The position numbers were made by a program, and so were the translations under genes. DNA of 64,000 nucleotides from Polytrichum commune (lineage: Eukaryota; Streptophyta; Polytrichopsida; Polytrichales; Polytrichaceae). The notes below the pieces were generated by a model. That model was not told the origin of the DNA. It saw only the letters and a program-made list of their open reading frames with translations, and did no database searches. Where the stretch lies: the NCBI GenBank assembly GCA_950295325.1, contig OX485805.1, positions 31,173,501 through 31,237,500 of the forward strand, in the 5' to 3' direction. Of the stretch, positions 12,405 to 22,669 are shown piece by piece. Positions within the stretch are counted from its first letter, which is position 1. Each line of letters opens with the position of its first letter.

Positions 12405-13145
12405 CTGAAAACAATACTTGAAAAGAATGAGCTAGCCTGCCTATGGCTAGATTGAGGCTTGAAAAAAATGGGCTAGCCCAGCTAGTTATTAGCTAGCTAA
12501 AGATTGGGTAGGTAGCTCAATCGGCTCAAGCTAAGGCCCAACCACACTTGACTTTAGGACATTGTGGTTTTAAATGCTAAAACCTAGAATGCCCTGCTTG
12601 GCAGAAGCAACCACCGCTTTGCTAGCATGCAAGCCTGGATCAGGTGGGCTAGAATGTGACTTTGGCAGTCTAAATGATAGCATCACCTCAAAGAGATCAT
12701 CACTTGGGGGAGGCTTTGCAAAGGCGTCGATGATGCTGAAGTTGAACAAGCATCTAATGCCATACGATCCTGAAGAACAAATCTTGCTGGACAATTCTGA
12801 TTGGGAGAATCACATTCCAAAACGCTTTATTTTTTATGAGGTGTTGCAGATAGAGGATGATGACGGTTCATTGGTAGAGAATGGCAAGCAACAAGAATTA
12901 GACATTGATGACAATGAGTGATTTCGACATATGAAATATGATTGTATTGATGAAACGACGCCTCCTTGAATTCAACATATGAGCTAGTTGAGCTAGCTTT
13001 TTAGGTTAGCTAGCCCAGCTATATGGTTGAAAACAATACTTGAAAAAAATGGGCTAGTCCAGCTATGGCTAGATTGAGGCTTGAAAAAAATGGGCTAGCC
13101 CAACCATGGCTAGATTGAGGCCTGAAAAATATGGGCTAGCCTAGC
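12405..13145. repeat. Direct repeats rich in GGGCTAGCCC flanking a hAT fragment
   Basis: A block with AAAACAATACTTGAAAA, then GGCTAGATTGAGGCTTGAAA and the perfect 10 bp palindrome GGGCTAGCCC, lies at about 12,405-12,505. It recurs in the same orientation at about 13,028-13,145. The two blocks bracket the hAT-like ORF. They may be subterminal repeats of a decayed hAT element. Confidence 0.5.
12574..12921 (+). pseudogene. hAT transposase C-terminal fragment
   Basis: The 115 aa ORF has a layout like the hAT C-terminal dimerisation region: A-T-T-A-L-L-A-C-K-P, a degenerate C-x-x-E-x-x-F-S-type segment (here LECDFGS), then the T-S-K-R-S-S-L stretch and MMLKLNKHLM helix. The usual C-E-R-x-F-S is damaged, and no upstream catalytic part or zinc finger exists. 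It is an isolated remnant of an old hAT element. Start and end are ORF limits, not proven gene limits. The family call rests on residue spacing. Confidence 0.5.
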
Positions 13146-13232
13146 TAGCTAATGGGCTATAAAAGGTTTGGAGCATTTAGATGTAATTGACCAAGGTTGT
13201 CAGATTAGATGGGATGGGATGCAAAAGTCATC

Positions 13233-13564
13233 ACTACACTAAATAGGATATTTAGTGTTGATACACTAAATATGAACGCATACAATAATGTAAATGTCAA
13301 TAACCCTATGAAAGTAAGTAACATTAAATGTAAACTCAAACACTAAATATCAACTATGGTAATATGTGGAAGTTACATGTTTGAATTTAGTGTTAATAAG
13401 GATATGAAATCCATGCTTCACAAGAAGGGAGGTGGTTGTAGGGAAGATAACGACACATTTATGTCTAACTTTAATTGTCCAGAAATTAAAAATTAGTGTT
13501 GAGTAGGGTAGGGTGATAACAACATTAAATATAACCGAATACTAAATATCATGTTTAGTGTAGT
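13233..13564. mobile_element. MITE with about 25 bp terminal inverted repeats
   Basis: The left end ACTACACTAAATAGGATATT and the reverse complement of the right end ACTACACTAAACATGATATT are near-identical and similarity continues for a few bases. The 332 bp interior repeats CTAAATAT-like words and has no ORF. The ACTACA start recalls CACTA- or Mutator-derived MITEs. No clear target duplication was found. Confidence 0.6.
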
Positions 13565-13850
13565 AATAGAATGGAGACTAAAACATGTAACTTATTTAAC
13601 GGTCGATTTTACCAATTGGTTGGGAAAATCCTGATGAATTTGATATGTGAATTGGAAAAATTTCATACTAGACTTTATTGGGAAGTCATCCAGACAACTT
13701 TTGTGGAGCAACTTCAAAGGAGGCATAAAACCACACATTGCATCACGGAATACCGTGATCAGTGTAAGGCCAAAGGGCTCGCATTTACGCCGGTATACTC
13801 ATACGGGCGTTATCTTTTCTTTTTTTCTTTTCTGGAGCAACTTGCGTGAT

Positions 13851-13905
13851 CGGTTTAGTTTCTTTTTTCTTTTTTCCCATTTTTTTTTTTTTTTTTTTTT
13901 ACCCC
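13851..13905. repeat. T-rich / poly-T tract
   Basis: A low-complexity run (TTTCTTTTTTC followed by about 22 consecutive T) precedes ACCCCCTCCC. It creates spurious Lys/Phe-rich ORFs on both strands. It could be a reverse-oriented poly-A tail, but no retrosequence body was recognised. Confidence 0.5.
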
Positions 13906-14009
13906 CTCCCTTTTGGTGATGTGATGGGATGAGATGCATGTGACGTGACAACCCTGCAGTTGAAACTAATAAAAATCTTTGGAAGATTTCTAAAGCAACC
14001 AAAGATGGA

Positions 14010-16300
14010 AAGGATATTGGCTCTCTCCAAAAAGGTCCCGTTTACAAATGTGTTGCTCTCCTCAATAAAAGTCATGCAAACCCATTAGGAAGGCATATAA
14101 GTTGAATATAAGTTTTTTATATATATTTTAAAATGTTACAAATCCTCCCTTTGCAACGTCAATTTCCAAGGGGCGAATAATCTTCAATTTTAGTTTCTGA
14201 ACACTCTATATTGCCACCGGTTGTTCAATGGTGGTTGAAAATATTGTATTTTGTATTTGCAATGGGAGTTGTGGCAGACTATTATTATGCATAATAGTTC
14301 ATATTTAAGGAGGCTATAGACAACAAAGTTTTTTAGTTTTAAAATTATTTGGACAATTTGAAAACATGTGTGACAAGAAGCCAACAATACAATATAATCT
14401 TATATCAGCTTAATTTAAACTTGCATCTTCTTATTTTGGTGTTGAATACTTCAATATATTAAATGTGATTATTGCACTGATAGGTTACAATGTGAATACT
14501 TTTTAGGCATAGAAAAATACTAGGTGTTCTACTTCAACATTCAATTTCATGATAGCTAGGGATTTCAAAAAATAAGATATTGGGTTGAATTCCATGTTTC
14601 ATCAATCCACGAAACCTAATCATTTCAAATGTCTCCAAATTTTGTGGGGGTCATTTGAGGTACCTAATTATAGGAACACCTAACTATTCGCATTCTTATA
14701 AGTCTTCAAATTACAATAGATGGTGACTTTCATTCATTTAAACAATTCTATAATATTTACAAATTTAGAATATTTAGGATATTCTTCCCACATGCCCTTA
14801 ATTGTTGAAACTGGAGCACCTTCCATTCATAAGGTAACCAAATTAGGCACATCTACCTTAGGTGATATGAAATATCTTATAATTTTGATAAACCACCTTT
14901 GCTCCACCCTCCCACTTCCACCCTCCCCTACATTTGCCGGTGTTGCTTTCCCCTTGCTCTTGCCATGCATAATCTCCACCCATGTCTCCACCTTTGACCT
15001 CCATCCTCCACCTCCACCTCCCCCTACACCCTTAAGTTCTCCAATCCCCCCCCATCTCTAAGGTAGACAATCCTTATTTGGCTACTTTTCTTACTAGGAC
15101 ACCTATATTTCAGTGGTATGTGGTGTGGTGTGCCTCCAAAGACCGGATAGAAAAACAACATGTATTTAAAAGAGACTGAATTATGTGTTCGAAATCCGAT
15201 GACCATTCTAGCAATAGTCAACATGAATGGGGGGACTTAATTATATGATCATTTAATGTGCATGAAAATCTTCACTTTGATAATGAATAAGATATCCATA
15301 TGAGCTCCAAAAATTATGAGGAAAGTGGCTATGACCTTGTTATAGATTTGTTAACCATCTCGTGCTAATTGCATGTTTCATATCCTACGAGAAGTGGGCT
15401 AGTCAGAAAAAGTAACCATTTAGGACCCGACTACTTTACCTTGTTTCCAACCTTCACTCGCGGAAATTTGTATAAAATGGCATCGACTCTACTCCCAACG
15501 TATCTTTACCCACAATTGTTCTTCGTTACCTTCAACCCACTTCAGCTAAACTCGGCTAGTTACCAAAGTCAAGAATCATATTCTAAGGATGCATTCCAAT
15601 ATCTTTAAAACATATGCAAACTTTTAGCATTCACTCTTGGAGGCACACCAAACCACATTCCGCTCAAATACATTAGGTATATATGCTAATAAAAAAGGTA
15701 ACCGAATAAGGGTTGTCTACCTTAGGTGCTACAAAACATCACCCAAGTTTGAACAACCACCTTTGTAAATTGCTAGATCACCCCAAGATCATGCCCATAT
15801 TAACTTAAGAGAACTTCACCCTCCCACTTCCATGAAGGGCAACAATTATCATATACGGACGTATCTCCCATTCATCTAACATAAAAGCCTTGAAATAGTA
15901 TACATCCAACAAGGTACTCTTTTCAGTTGATTTGACACCGGAATTAGCTTAAAAAACCCCAAAGCAGTCTACATGAGATCATTTGGGATGAATCGACAAC
16001 AAACCTATAGGAAGTCAAGTTTTTTATGTTGGATGGATGAGAGATATGCTTGTATACTAGACAATTCCCTCTCTCCCACTCCCACCCCTCTCCCTCCCCA
16101 AGTTTGCTCATATAATTTGCTCTCGCCATGCATATGAGCTCCACCCTCCACCCTGTTCTCTCCACTTCACCCCTCCCTCTCCACCCTGCCTCATCTTCAC
16201 CTCTCCTTCACCGATTTTCGTATAAAATGGCATCGAGTACTCCACTCCCAGCGTATCCTTGGTCACATTTGTTCATCGGTAATAGCTTCCCACTTTGACT
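14010..16300. repeat. 2.2 kb dispersed repeat, copy 2
   Basis: This is the counterpart of 7,690-9,870, in the same block order. Both end near the ACATTTGTTCATnGnTAATAG motif, after which the sequences part company (9,870 in copy 1, about 16,300 here). It is non-coding. Confidence 0.7.
15059..15724. mobile_element. Long-TIR (foldback-like) element, copy 2
   Basis: It begins TAAGGTAGACAATCC and ends GGGTTGTCTACCTTA, matching the copy at 8,653-9,304 in both arms and length (666 against 652 bp). Because it sits at the same relative place in the larger repeat, it was duplicated with that repeat rather than inserted independently. Confidence 0.55.
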
Positions 16301-16329
16301 GCACTCATCAAATTTGTTTGCGGGACATA

Positions 16330-16960
16330 GTTGCAGCTTCACAAGTGGAAGCTTGTGAGAAGATGGCAATCGAGGAGAACTCCAGGGAATCGGAGCAGGA
16401 TCACGGTGCCACTGTGGGTAATTCGTAGGAGGTGTTCAGTTTTAGTCATGTCATGAGTTATGGGTTGTGGTTAGTCACATAATTGATGTTATGGATTTTT
16501 GGAGATTGAAGGAGAGGAAAGGTGCCAGTTCTGAGCCTGACAATTCTTCTTGTTGCAACAGGGGAAACCAGAGGCCATGGCTGCGAAGACCAAGGGTGCA
16601 GGATGGAAGCCGCTGCCAAAAAGAGACGATGTGAGTTTGTTACTCAACGCCTTTTGAAACCTTGCTCCGTTTCGTCTTGAGGAAACGTTGAATGTTTCAC
16701 ACGCATTGAGATGTCGAGGATTCTGAAATACGTCGACGTTGTTGATGGACTTGTGTAGGTGTTGAAAAGGATTCTGAAGGATATCAAAGATACTTTGACA
16801 GGGTGCGTTCCAGCATCGGAGAACTCACGTGCTGCTCCTGATCATTAGTACTGCCCGAAGCTTTGCGAGGGACTGACTCCAAGTGAATTGGATACAATAT
16901 TCTTACGTAGTCAGCTTTCAAAAGTATGGGTGGATAAGTTCCTTGCTTAACATTATCCAG
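16330..16960 (+). pseudogene. Exon-like relics of an unidentified gene
   Basis: A short open stretch ending near 16,425 is followed by three good splice-like signals. There is an acceptor TTGCAACAG before GGGAAACCAG (about 16,562), a donor GACGAT|GTGAGT (about 16,631), and an acceptor TTGTGTAG before GTGTTGAAAAGG (about 16,758). The middle piece translates as GKPEAMAAKTKGAGWKPLPK in frame, and the third as VLKRILKDIKDTLTG before stops. GC content is higher than the surroundings. No family is recognised. It could be a captured gene fragment or a decayed host gene. Confidence 0.35.
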
Positions 16961-17000
16961 GTGCTATCCGCCGTTCCATTCTAATAATATTCAGTGATAT

Positions 17001-18090
17001 CAGTGCTCAAAATTGAAGTCTTCAGTGCCCTTCAAATGGGTTTTGGGACTTCAAAAAATACCTCAAGGAAAACAACCCTTCAAAACATAATCCTCATGTC
17101 TAAGTGCTCCCTTCACTTGAAGTGCTGGATAAATAATACCCTTCAAGTACTGTTCATCATCTCAAGTAGCCGTTTAACTCCGGCTGTCTAACTTTGGGCT
17201 CCATATCTCAAATCCAGATGGGAATTGTATGTTGATAGGTTTGGTTGTGAGAAAGTGCATACTTTGCACTATGACTCTATGCCCGGGTGTGATGTAGGGG
17301 GCTCGTTGGAGGATTGCATCACCCTTGGTAGACTATACGTCCAAAAGGTTATTGACTCACTAAATGATCGCTTCCCCGACTTGCCTATTTTTAATGCAGC
17401 CAGACTTTTTAGCCCAAAACACTATCCCATGGATGCATTGGATCGAGGCACTTTAACTGAGCAATGGTTGAACTGGTTGGTGACACATTTCAAGTGGAGC
17501 TATGTTCTTGTTGATCAAGCCAATGCGGAGTTGCTCGAATTTGTGGAGATGTTATCTTCAACTTGTCAACACCGAAGTATGCATGAAGATTGGGTTTTTT
17601 GTGGCCGTGACCGAGAGTTTAAGATCAATTGGCCAACCCTAATGTCGCTATGGCAAGCCAGACTTGTGATCCCTACTAGCACTGTTGTTTGTGAGCGTGG
17701 TTTTTCAAAGCATAATTGGGTTAAGAGCGAAAGGAGAACATGCCTAAACCTTGACACACTTGATGCATTGATGAAGGTTAGCCTAAACAGTTTGGGAGTT
17801 GAATTCATGGATTGGAATGGAATTTTTGACACTTGGAAAACTGCTACAGTAACCAACAAGCGTAGGGCATTGTCACTTCAAGAGGTGGAGTTAGATAGTT
17901 GATTCTCCATTATTTCATAGTACTAGAAGCATGTACCATGCAAATCATGCATAATTTTTATATAATTTTTATATTTCTTAGAAAATTTTCCATTGACGTC
18001 CTAGATTTAGATATGCCCTTCAATTGCAATGCTGAAATTTCAGAGTCCTTCAAAATGAAATTCATATGAGGGCTTTAATTTTGAGCACCG
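17001..18090 (+). mobile_element. hAT element, internally deleted, with perfect 8 bp target duplication
   Basis: The left end is CAGTGCTCAAAATTGAAG and the reverse complement of the right end is CGGTGCTCAAAATTAAAG (18 bp, two mismatches). AGTGATAT immediately precedes (16,993-17,000) and follows (18,091-18,098) the element, the exact 8 bp target duplication expected of hAT transposons. At 1,090 bp it is far shorter than an autonomous hAT. It keeps only the C-terminal part of the transposase. Confidence 0.9.
17225..17902 (+). pseudogene. hAT transposase, C-terminal part with dimerisation domain (225 aa)
   Basis: The ORF ends with the diagnostic hAT C-terminal dimerisation region: LVIPTSTVVCERGFSKHNWV, then the conserved R-x-x-L-x-x-x-x-L-D-A-L-M segment. 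The N-terminal zinc finger and most of the RNase H-like catalytic core are missing, because the element has only 224 bp upstream of the ORF. The first Met is simply the first in frame and there is no evidence of a real start. The C-E-R-G-F-S-K form is typical of the hAT group with ZNF862/KIAA1586-like relatives. The fragment is uninterrupted, in keeping with recent insertion. It cannot be a functional transposase alone. Confidence 0.8.
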
Positions 18091-18262
18091 AGTGATATTG
18101 TTTCATCCGAATCACACTCGCTTTTCAGCTTAAATCTACTTACAGACAAGCATTCATAAGGAATAATTACGGCACCTAACATGACATATTCCCGGCCCCA
18201 CCCAACCTGGTCACTGAGCTGAATAATGTTATGTGTAGCAACAGTTTCTGATTTTAATTAAA

Positions 18263-19716
18263 GTGGTGTGGTCGTAGACATAGAAGTACAGCCAAATTGA
18301 TACCCTCCAAAGTACTTGTACGGCACAGGTTGTGCCTTGTTAATGCGACGAGAGTTTATGTATGTATGAATCTATGATCAGTTGTTTTGTAACTTGCTCA
18401 ATTGAATCTTCTTCCCGATTGTAGATGATTTGTCTCATCCATCCCGTGCATATTTTGAGACATTACTGACGAGGAGATATTCCGGATCACTCGGCTCGTA
18501 CACGACACACCTCCGCCCCAAAATACTGAACTAGGTTGCACATGAAATATTTCATCGTTGTTGTGCAAGCAACGAGCAGTTCAAATATAATTCATATTTG
18601 AACATCAATGATCTGGTCAAATATATTGTTTCTAATTCTACTCTTATGTGGTTTTCCACTGAAACAAGTGCTTTAGTAACCTTATCGAGTAGTGTGGTCA
18701 TCGTACATGTAACATGGAGTAATTCGATTGCACACCAATTTCAATCCTGGCATCATAACGTGCTGGTCTGCAGCTGTTTAGTTTTGAATGTGGACTACTG
18801 TATTTCATCGATATACTGAGCTGGGCCGATGACAACGTAATCAAGCTGAAATCCGGCGCAGGATAGACTCGTTCGATTCTGAAAGGTACAAATTTGCAAT
18901 GCAACAGCCACCAGGCGATTCAAACAGGGAAGCCGTGTTACGATGTGGCGAGCTTACAAAGTTCTTCAGATTGTAACTTTCTAGATCCACTTCCAATAGG
19001 GGCACCAATAATTCTGCAATTAGACAAGTGATTAGACTAGTTCTAGATATTGGAGTGCAGGAAAGATGACCAAGGGTACAAAAAAATGAAGACGTCCGAA
19101 TTGGAGCCCTGAATAAACCCTAGTCCTGGTAAAATTGAAAATGCACACCTTCTGTCTCGGAACAAATTGCGCACACAATTTCCAGCAGATATCTCTTGAA
19201 AAATTCTCGGTCGCATGTCAATGGCGAAGGAGATGGGAGGCTCCCACAGAAACTTTACAATCAAGTCGAAAATCATTTCACGGTAGCCGGGCAAGATCGC
19301 GAGGAGCTTCACGAAGAGGAATTGAGTTCGATGAAATTGGATACTGGTTATCAACAGGATTGGTCGAAGAAAAATTCTAGAATGAATTGATGCTAGGACT
19401 CCTGAGATCAGATAACCATGAGAAGAAATATTTGAACATTGGTAACTGAAATTAGTATGCTGGCTCTGTGGAAGATAGCTATCTATGGCAGCTTCAATAG
19501 GTGATACCAAATGCTTCTGATATTCAACCCAGAAGCCACAGCTAATCATCTCTTTGAAATTGTATGTTACAAGCATCTCAAGCATGGCTGTGCATACAAA
19601 CCCTAAGTTTGTGTGTCACAAAAACTGACTTCTACAACCTTCATGGAATTATTGACAGAGCACGTACCTCTGCTCAAACACCTATCCAGCTAGTGGTCCT
19701 TGATAGAAACCTGTAA
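18263..19716. repeat. Duplicated unit, copy B: distal 3' flank
   Basis: Matches 1-1,511 almost end to end, in the same orientation. A 180 aa minus-strand ORF lies here (19,043-19,585), but its counterpart in copy A is broken into shorter pieces, so it is not supported as a gene. The alignment with copy A is interrupted after GATAGAAACCTGTAAG by inserted DNA and resumes near 22,480. Confidence 0.75.
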
Positions 19717-19899
19717 GAGTCACCTTCTACATGGCCATGCATGGCATGACAGTGATCTGAGTATCAGTTGTAGGAATATAGAGCTTGTATATTCTGTAGG
19801 AGATTCATTGTTGTACCACTTAAGCACTTCAATAAAATTTCAATTCAATCAAAGCTACTATATCTGACAGATACTTGTGACTGACATTATTCTGCATTA

Positions 19900-20215
19900 C
19901 CAGAATCACAACTGAGGTCTTGAGCCACCTTGTTTAGTCCTGCTAACTTGGCCCATTCCTTGTCTGCATAGAGCAACGATTTTCTTGCATAATCACTTAA
20001 TTTGTCCTGGGAGACCCAATATGGAAGTTCCATGGAAATCTAAGCTGGCTCTTAGTACTTTTTACGACGGATTTGTGAGAGGGGATGCTGATCGAGGTTT
20101 CTCTATGAGACACAGCATCGACCACACACATACTTAACATGCGTCAAACCTTCACAAAAGGTATACTATTAAGCCGAAAGAAGTATGATTGATGACTTTG
20201 GCCTCTGATACATCA
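19900..20215. repeat. Third, partial copy of the duplicated unit (5' part and promoter)
   Basis: AATCACAACTGAGGTCTTGA matches the N-terminal coding area of the copy B gene (about 24,325). AAATCTAAGCTGGCTCTTAG through GACTTTGGCCTCTGA matches its upstream block (24,800-24,990). It is decayed and truncated where the copia remnant begins. Confidence 0.55.
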
Positions 20216-20221
20216 TTAACT

Positions 20222-20560
20222 TCGCTTCATCTCCTCTGTTACATCAGCAACTCTACTATAAAGAAATTCATTATACTCTTTGAATTTAATTTGACAACCA
20301 GAGAATAAGTCTCCTTGTAATCAATACCATGGACTTGTGTAAAGCCTCTAGCAACTAGTCTAGCTTTGTGCTTGTCAATTATACCATCAACCTTAGTTTT
20401 AACCTTATAAATTCATTTAGAACTTATTGTTTTTCGATTGGATGGAAGAGGGGTAAGCTTCCAAGTGTTGTTCTTGTCCAAAGATTACAACTCAGCATTT
20501 ATGGCAACTTGCCAATCTTTGGCATCTTATCATGTTAAGGCTTCTTTCATGGTTTGAGGT
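20222..20560 (-). pseudogene. Ty1-copia reverse transcriptase, N-terminal fragment
   Basis: Read in the reverse direction, the translation shows the conserved start of RVT_2. A W-x-x-A-x-x-A-E segment comes first, then LDKNNTWKLTPLPSNRK, then VDGIIDKHKARLVARGFTQ and GIDYKET. Stops interrupt it, and one falls where the invariant K-W-V/I-Y-K sequence has lost its Trp. The Y-x-D-D catalytic region is absent because the element ends here. The piece at about 21,005-21,060 translates as the usual DVIFYETHGEMTLQDQIQ linker just upstream of RT. Confidence 0.75.
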
Positions 20561-21079
20561 GGGTCTGATGAAGTATTGACAACGTGTGCTTGATAATGTT
20601 GTTGTGAATATTAAGGTTTCATTGTTTGTTCTTTGCCTTCAATAGATTCAATTAACCTTTGTGATGGTTTAATGTATCTTTTGGGTCGAGCTGAAGAACT
20701 TGACGGCTGGTTGTAAAAGCTTGGAAGTGTACTTGGTGCTCTTAGTCTTGAAGTTGCTTCAACTTCATGAGATAAGTTTTCTCTATCATTGTGTGATGAT
20801 CATTCTAAAAATGTTTCAAGTACATCATTATGAGAAGGTGAATTTTGTTGATTTTGCAAAGATTGTCCTTATGGAGGTGGAGGCCCAACTATACTGGATG
20901 GCAAGGGTGGTGGTGGCCCGACATTACTTGATGGCAAGGATGGTTAACTTTCCTTTGTTATTGAAGGGTGTATTTTAAATAGTTTTGGATCTATTAGAAT
21001 CTCTTATTGTATTTGGTCTTGCAATGTCATTTCTCCATGAGTTTCATAAAAAATGACATCGCTTCAAATGATATTTTAT

Positions 21080-21660
21080 TCAAATGACATCAACATTGGT
21101 TCCTTTTAAAAGGCTTGGAGTCAATCTCTCTCCTTTAAAATATGAACTTTCCCTAAAGTTCATTTTAGTATAAGGTTTGTTACATTCATTAAAATAAATA
21201 ATTTTATATATATAGAGTGTTGATGCGTGATCTGTAATAAAGTTCATATCCTTCATTAGGATTTCTTCTTGAATCAAATCCGTGATTGGTAATTGCAAAG
21301 TAATCCATGGCCGCCTTCTTAAGGAGCTAATGAAAGATCTATAACTTGGAGGAAGATTTCTCATCAAGTGAGTATGGCTTCATCATCACGAACTGTTGAA
21401 CTTGTTGCTAATAATTGCTCAAGGTGAGCTCTATGATTATGAATGTGTTTAACAATACTTCATTTTCTTTCATTTTTAAAGCGTGTAGTTTATCCTTCAA
21501 AACCATTTTTGTTACAACATCATGTGATTCAAATAACTTTATTAGTTCTTGCCATGTAAGATGAGCAGATGTGCATGATTGTATACGTGAAACAATATTG
21601 TTTTGAAGGCAGTTATTGATAATTGTCAAAGACAAAAACATTTTTGTCTTCCCATGCACC
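21080..21660 (-). pseudogene. Ty1-copia gag (UBN2-type) fragments
   Basis: Two overlapping pieces show the copia capsid pattern. One has a T-W-Q-E-L-I-K-L-F-E-S segment followed by LKDKLHALKMKENEVLLNTF (21,408-21,659). The other has MMRNLPPSYRSFISSLRRR (21,080-21,367). The frames differ, so at least one frameshift separates them. The zinc knuckle and protease expected next are missing. Confidence 0.7.
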
Positions 21661-22191
21661 TATATTTATTGCTCCTATAATAGGTAATGGTGGGGATCCA
21701 ACAGCAATTTGTGCTGCCATTTGTGCCACCGGTAAGTGTTCTACACCACTTGCAAGGGGCCATAATTTTTCTGCCTTGAAAATCAATGTTAAACTATGTT
21801 TCTATAAATTGAAGTAAGAACCATTGAATTTAGTACCATGATTGATGTCCACCTTTTGTGCCATCTTCAACATGCTTGATTTAATATGACATGTATTTCA
21901 AATTCTTCCATGAAGATAATAAAATTGTTCCACCATGCTTCCATTCCTTCCATTTTACTTATGGTTTGTGTTCGATTGTTTATTATGTGGGTTTTGGTGC
22001 AAGATTGGAATCGCATTCCATAGGCTTGATGATTTTAATTTCATCAACAACCTCTTTCAATAAAATAAGTTGTTCTTCCATGGCCATTACAAGCTATTTT
22101 GCAATCAATGCAATTCTTTTCTTATTCAACACTATACTCATTGAACTCAATGATCAAGCGTTCTAAACATCAAGATTGCTATGAAACCATG

Positions 22192-22415
22192 TGAAATTTT
22201 ATGAGAAAAGAAGAAGATTCATACACATGAGCAAAGTAATCGTGTTAAAGAAGAGTGTCACAAAATTTTCAATGTATTCTTGTACTCATGAAGAACCCTC
22301 TTCAAGAGTCACAAATCTATGTAAGAGTCGCATCTCTTACATGACAACCCTTCAACTTAGATTACAAACTAGTGTACTATACAATGTATATACATTCATG
22401 AACATATGTCTAACA
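22192..22415 (-). repeat. Probable 5' LTR of the copia remnant (224 bp)
   Basis: On the minus strand it starts TGTTAGACATATG and ends ATAAAATTTCA, with TG...CA ends, and is followed after two bases by the PBS-like site. No second LTR was recognised, so the length is inferred from one copy. Confidence 0.5.
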
Positions 22416-22669
22416 GGTTGGTTGACAAAGAAAGAGTTTATGAAGAATACTAACATCCAATAGAAATCTTGGTGAGTACTGAAATTTCTTGCATAAGGCA
22501 AAAGACAAAACAATTGCTACCACCTGTAAATGGGAGGATCTACTGGTAGGAATGTACACCACGTCTACTGTAGCAAGAAAACCATACCTACAACACACCA
22601 TGAACACACCAAGCATTTCAGAACGAATAACATTCTAACTAACGTGGGCCTATCAAATCTCTACACTAA

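Larger units (their letters stand above)
20215..22415 (-). mobile_element. Ty1-copia retrotransposon remnant (LTR-gag-deletion-RT start)
   Basis: On the minus strand the order is LTR, primer-binding-like site, gag and the start of reverse transcriptase. Protease and integrase are missing through an internal deletion, and the RT end and second LTR are missing at the left junction. TGGTTTCATAGC at 22,178-22,189 resembles the plant copia initiator-Met PBS (TGGTATCAGAGC). There are many stops. It was inserted into, or recombined with, copy B of the duplicated unit. Confidence 0.7.

Noticed and set aside
13799-14002. Lys-rich ORF over the poly-T tract
   Set aside because: Low-complexity translation of homopolymer runs.
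19043-19585. 180-codon minus-strand ORF in copy B flank
   Set aside because: The equivalent copy A sequence is open only in shorter, shifted pieces, and no domain is visible, so it is probably fortuitous.
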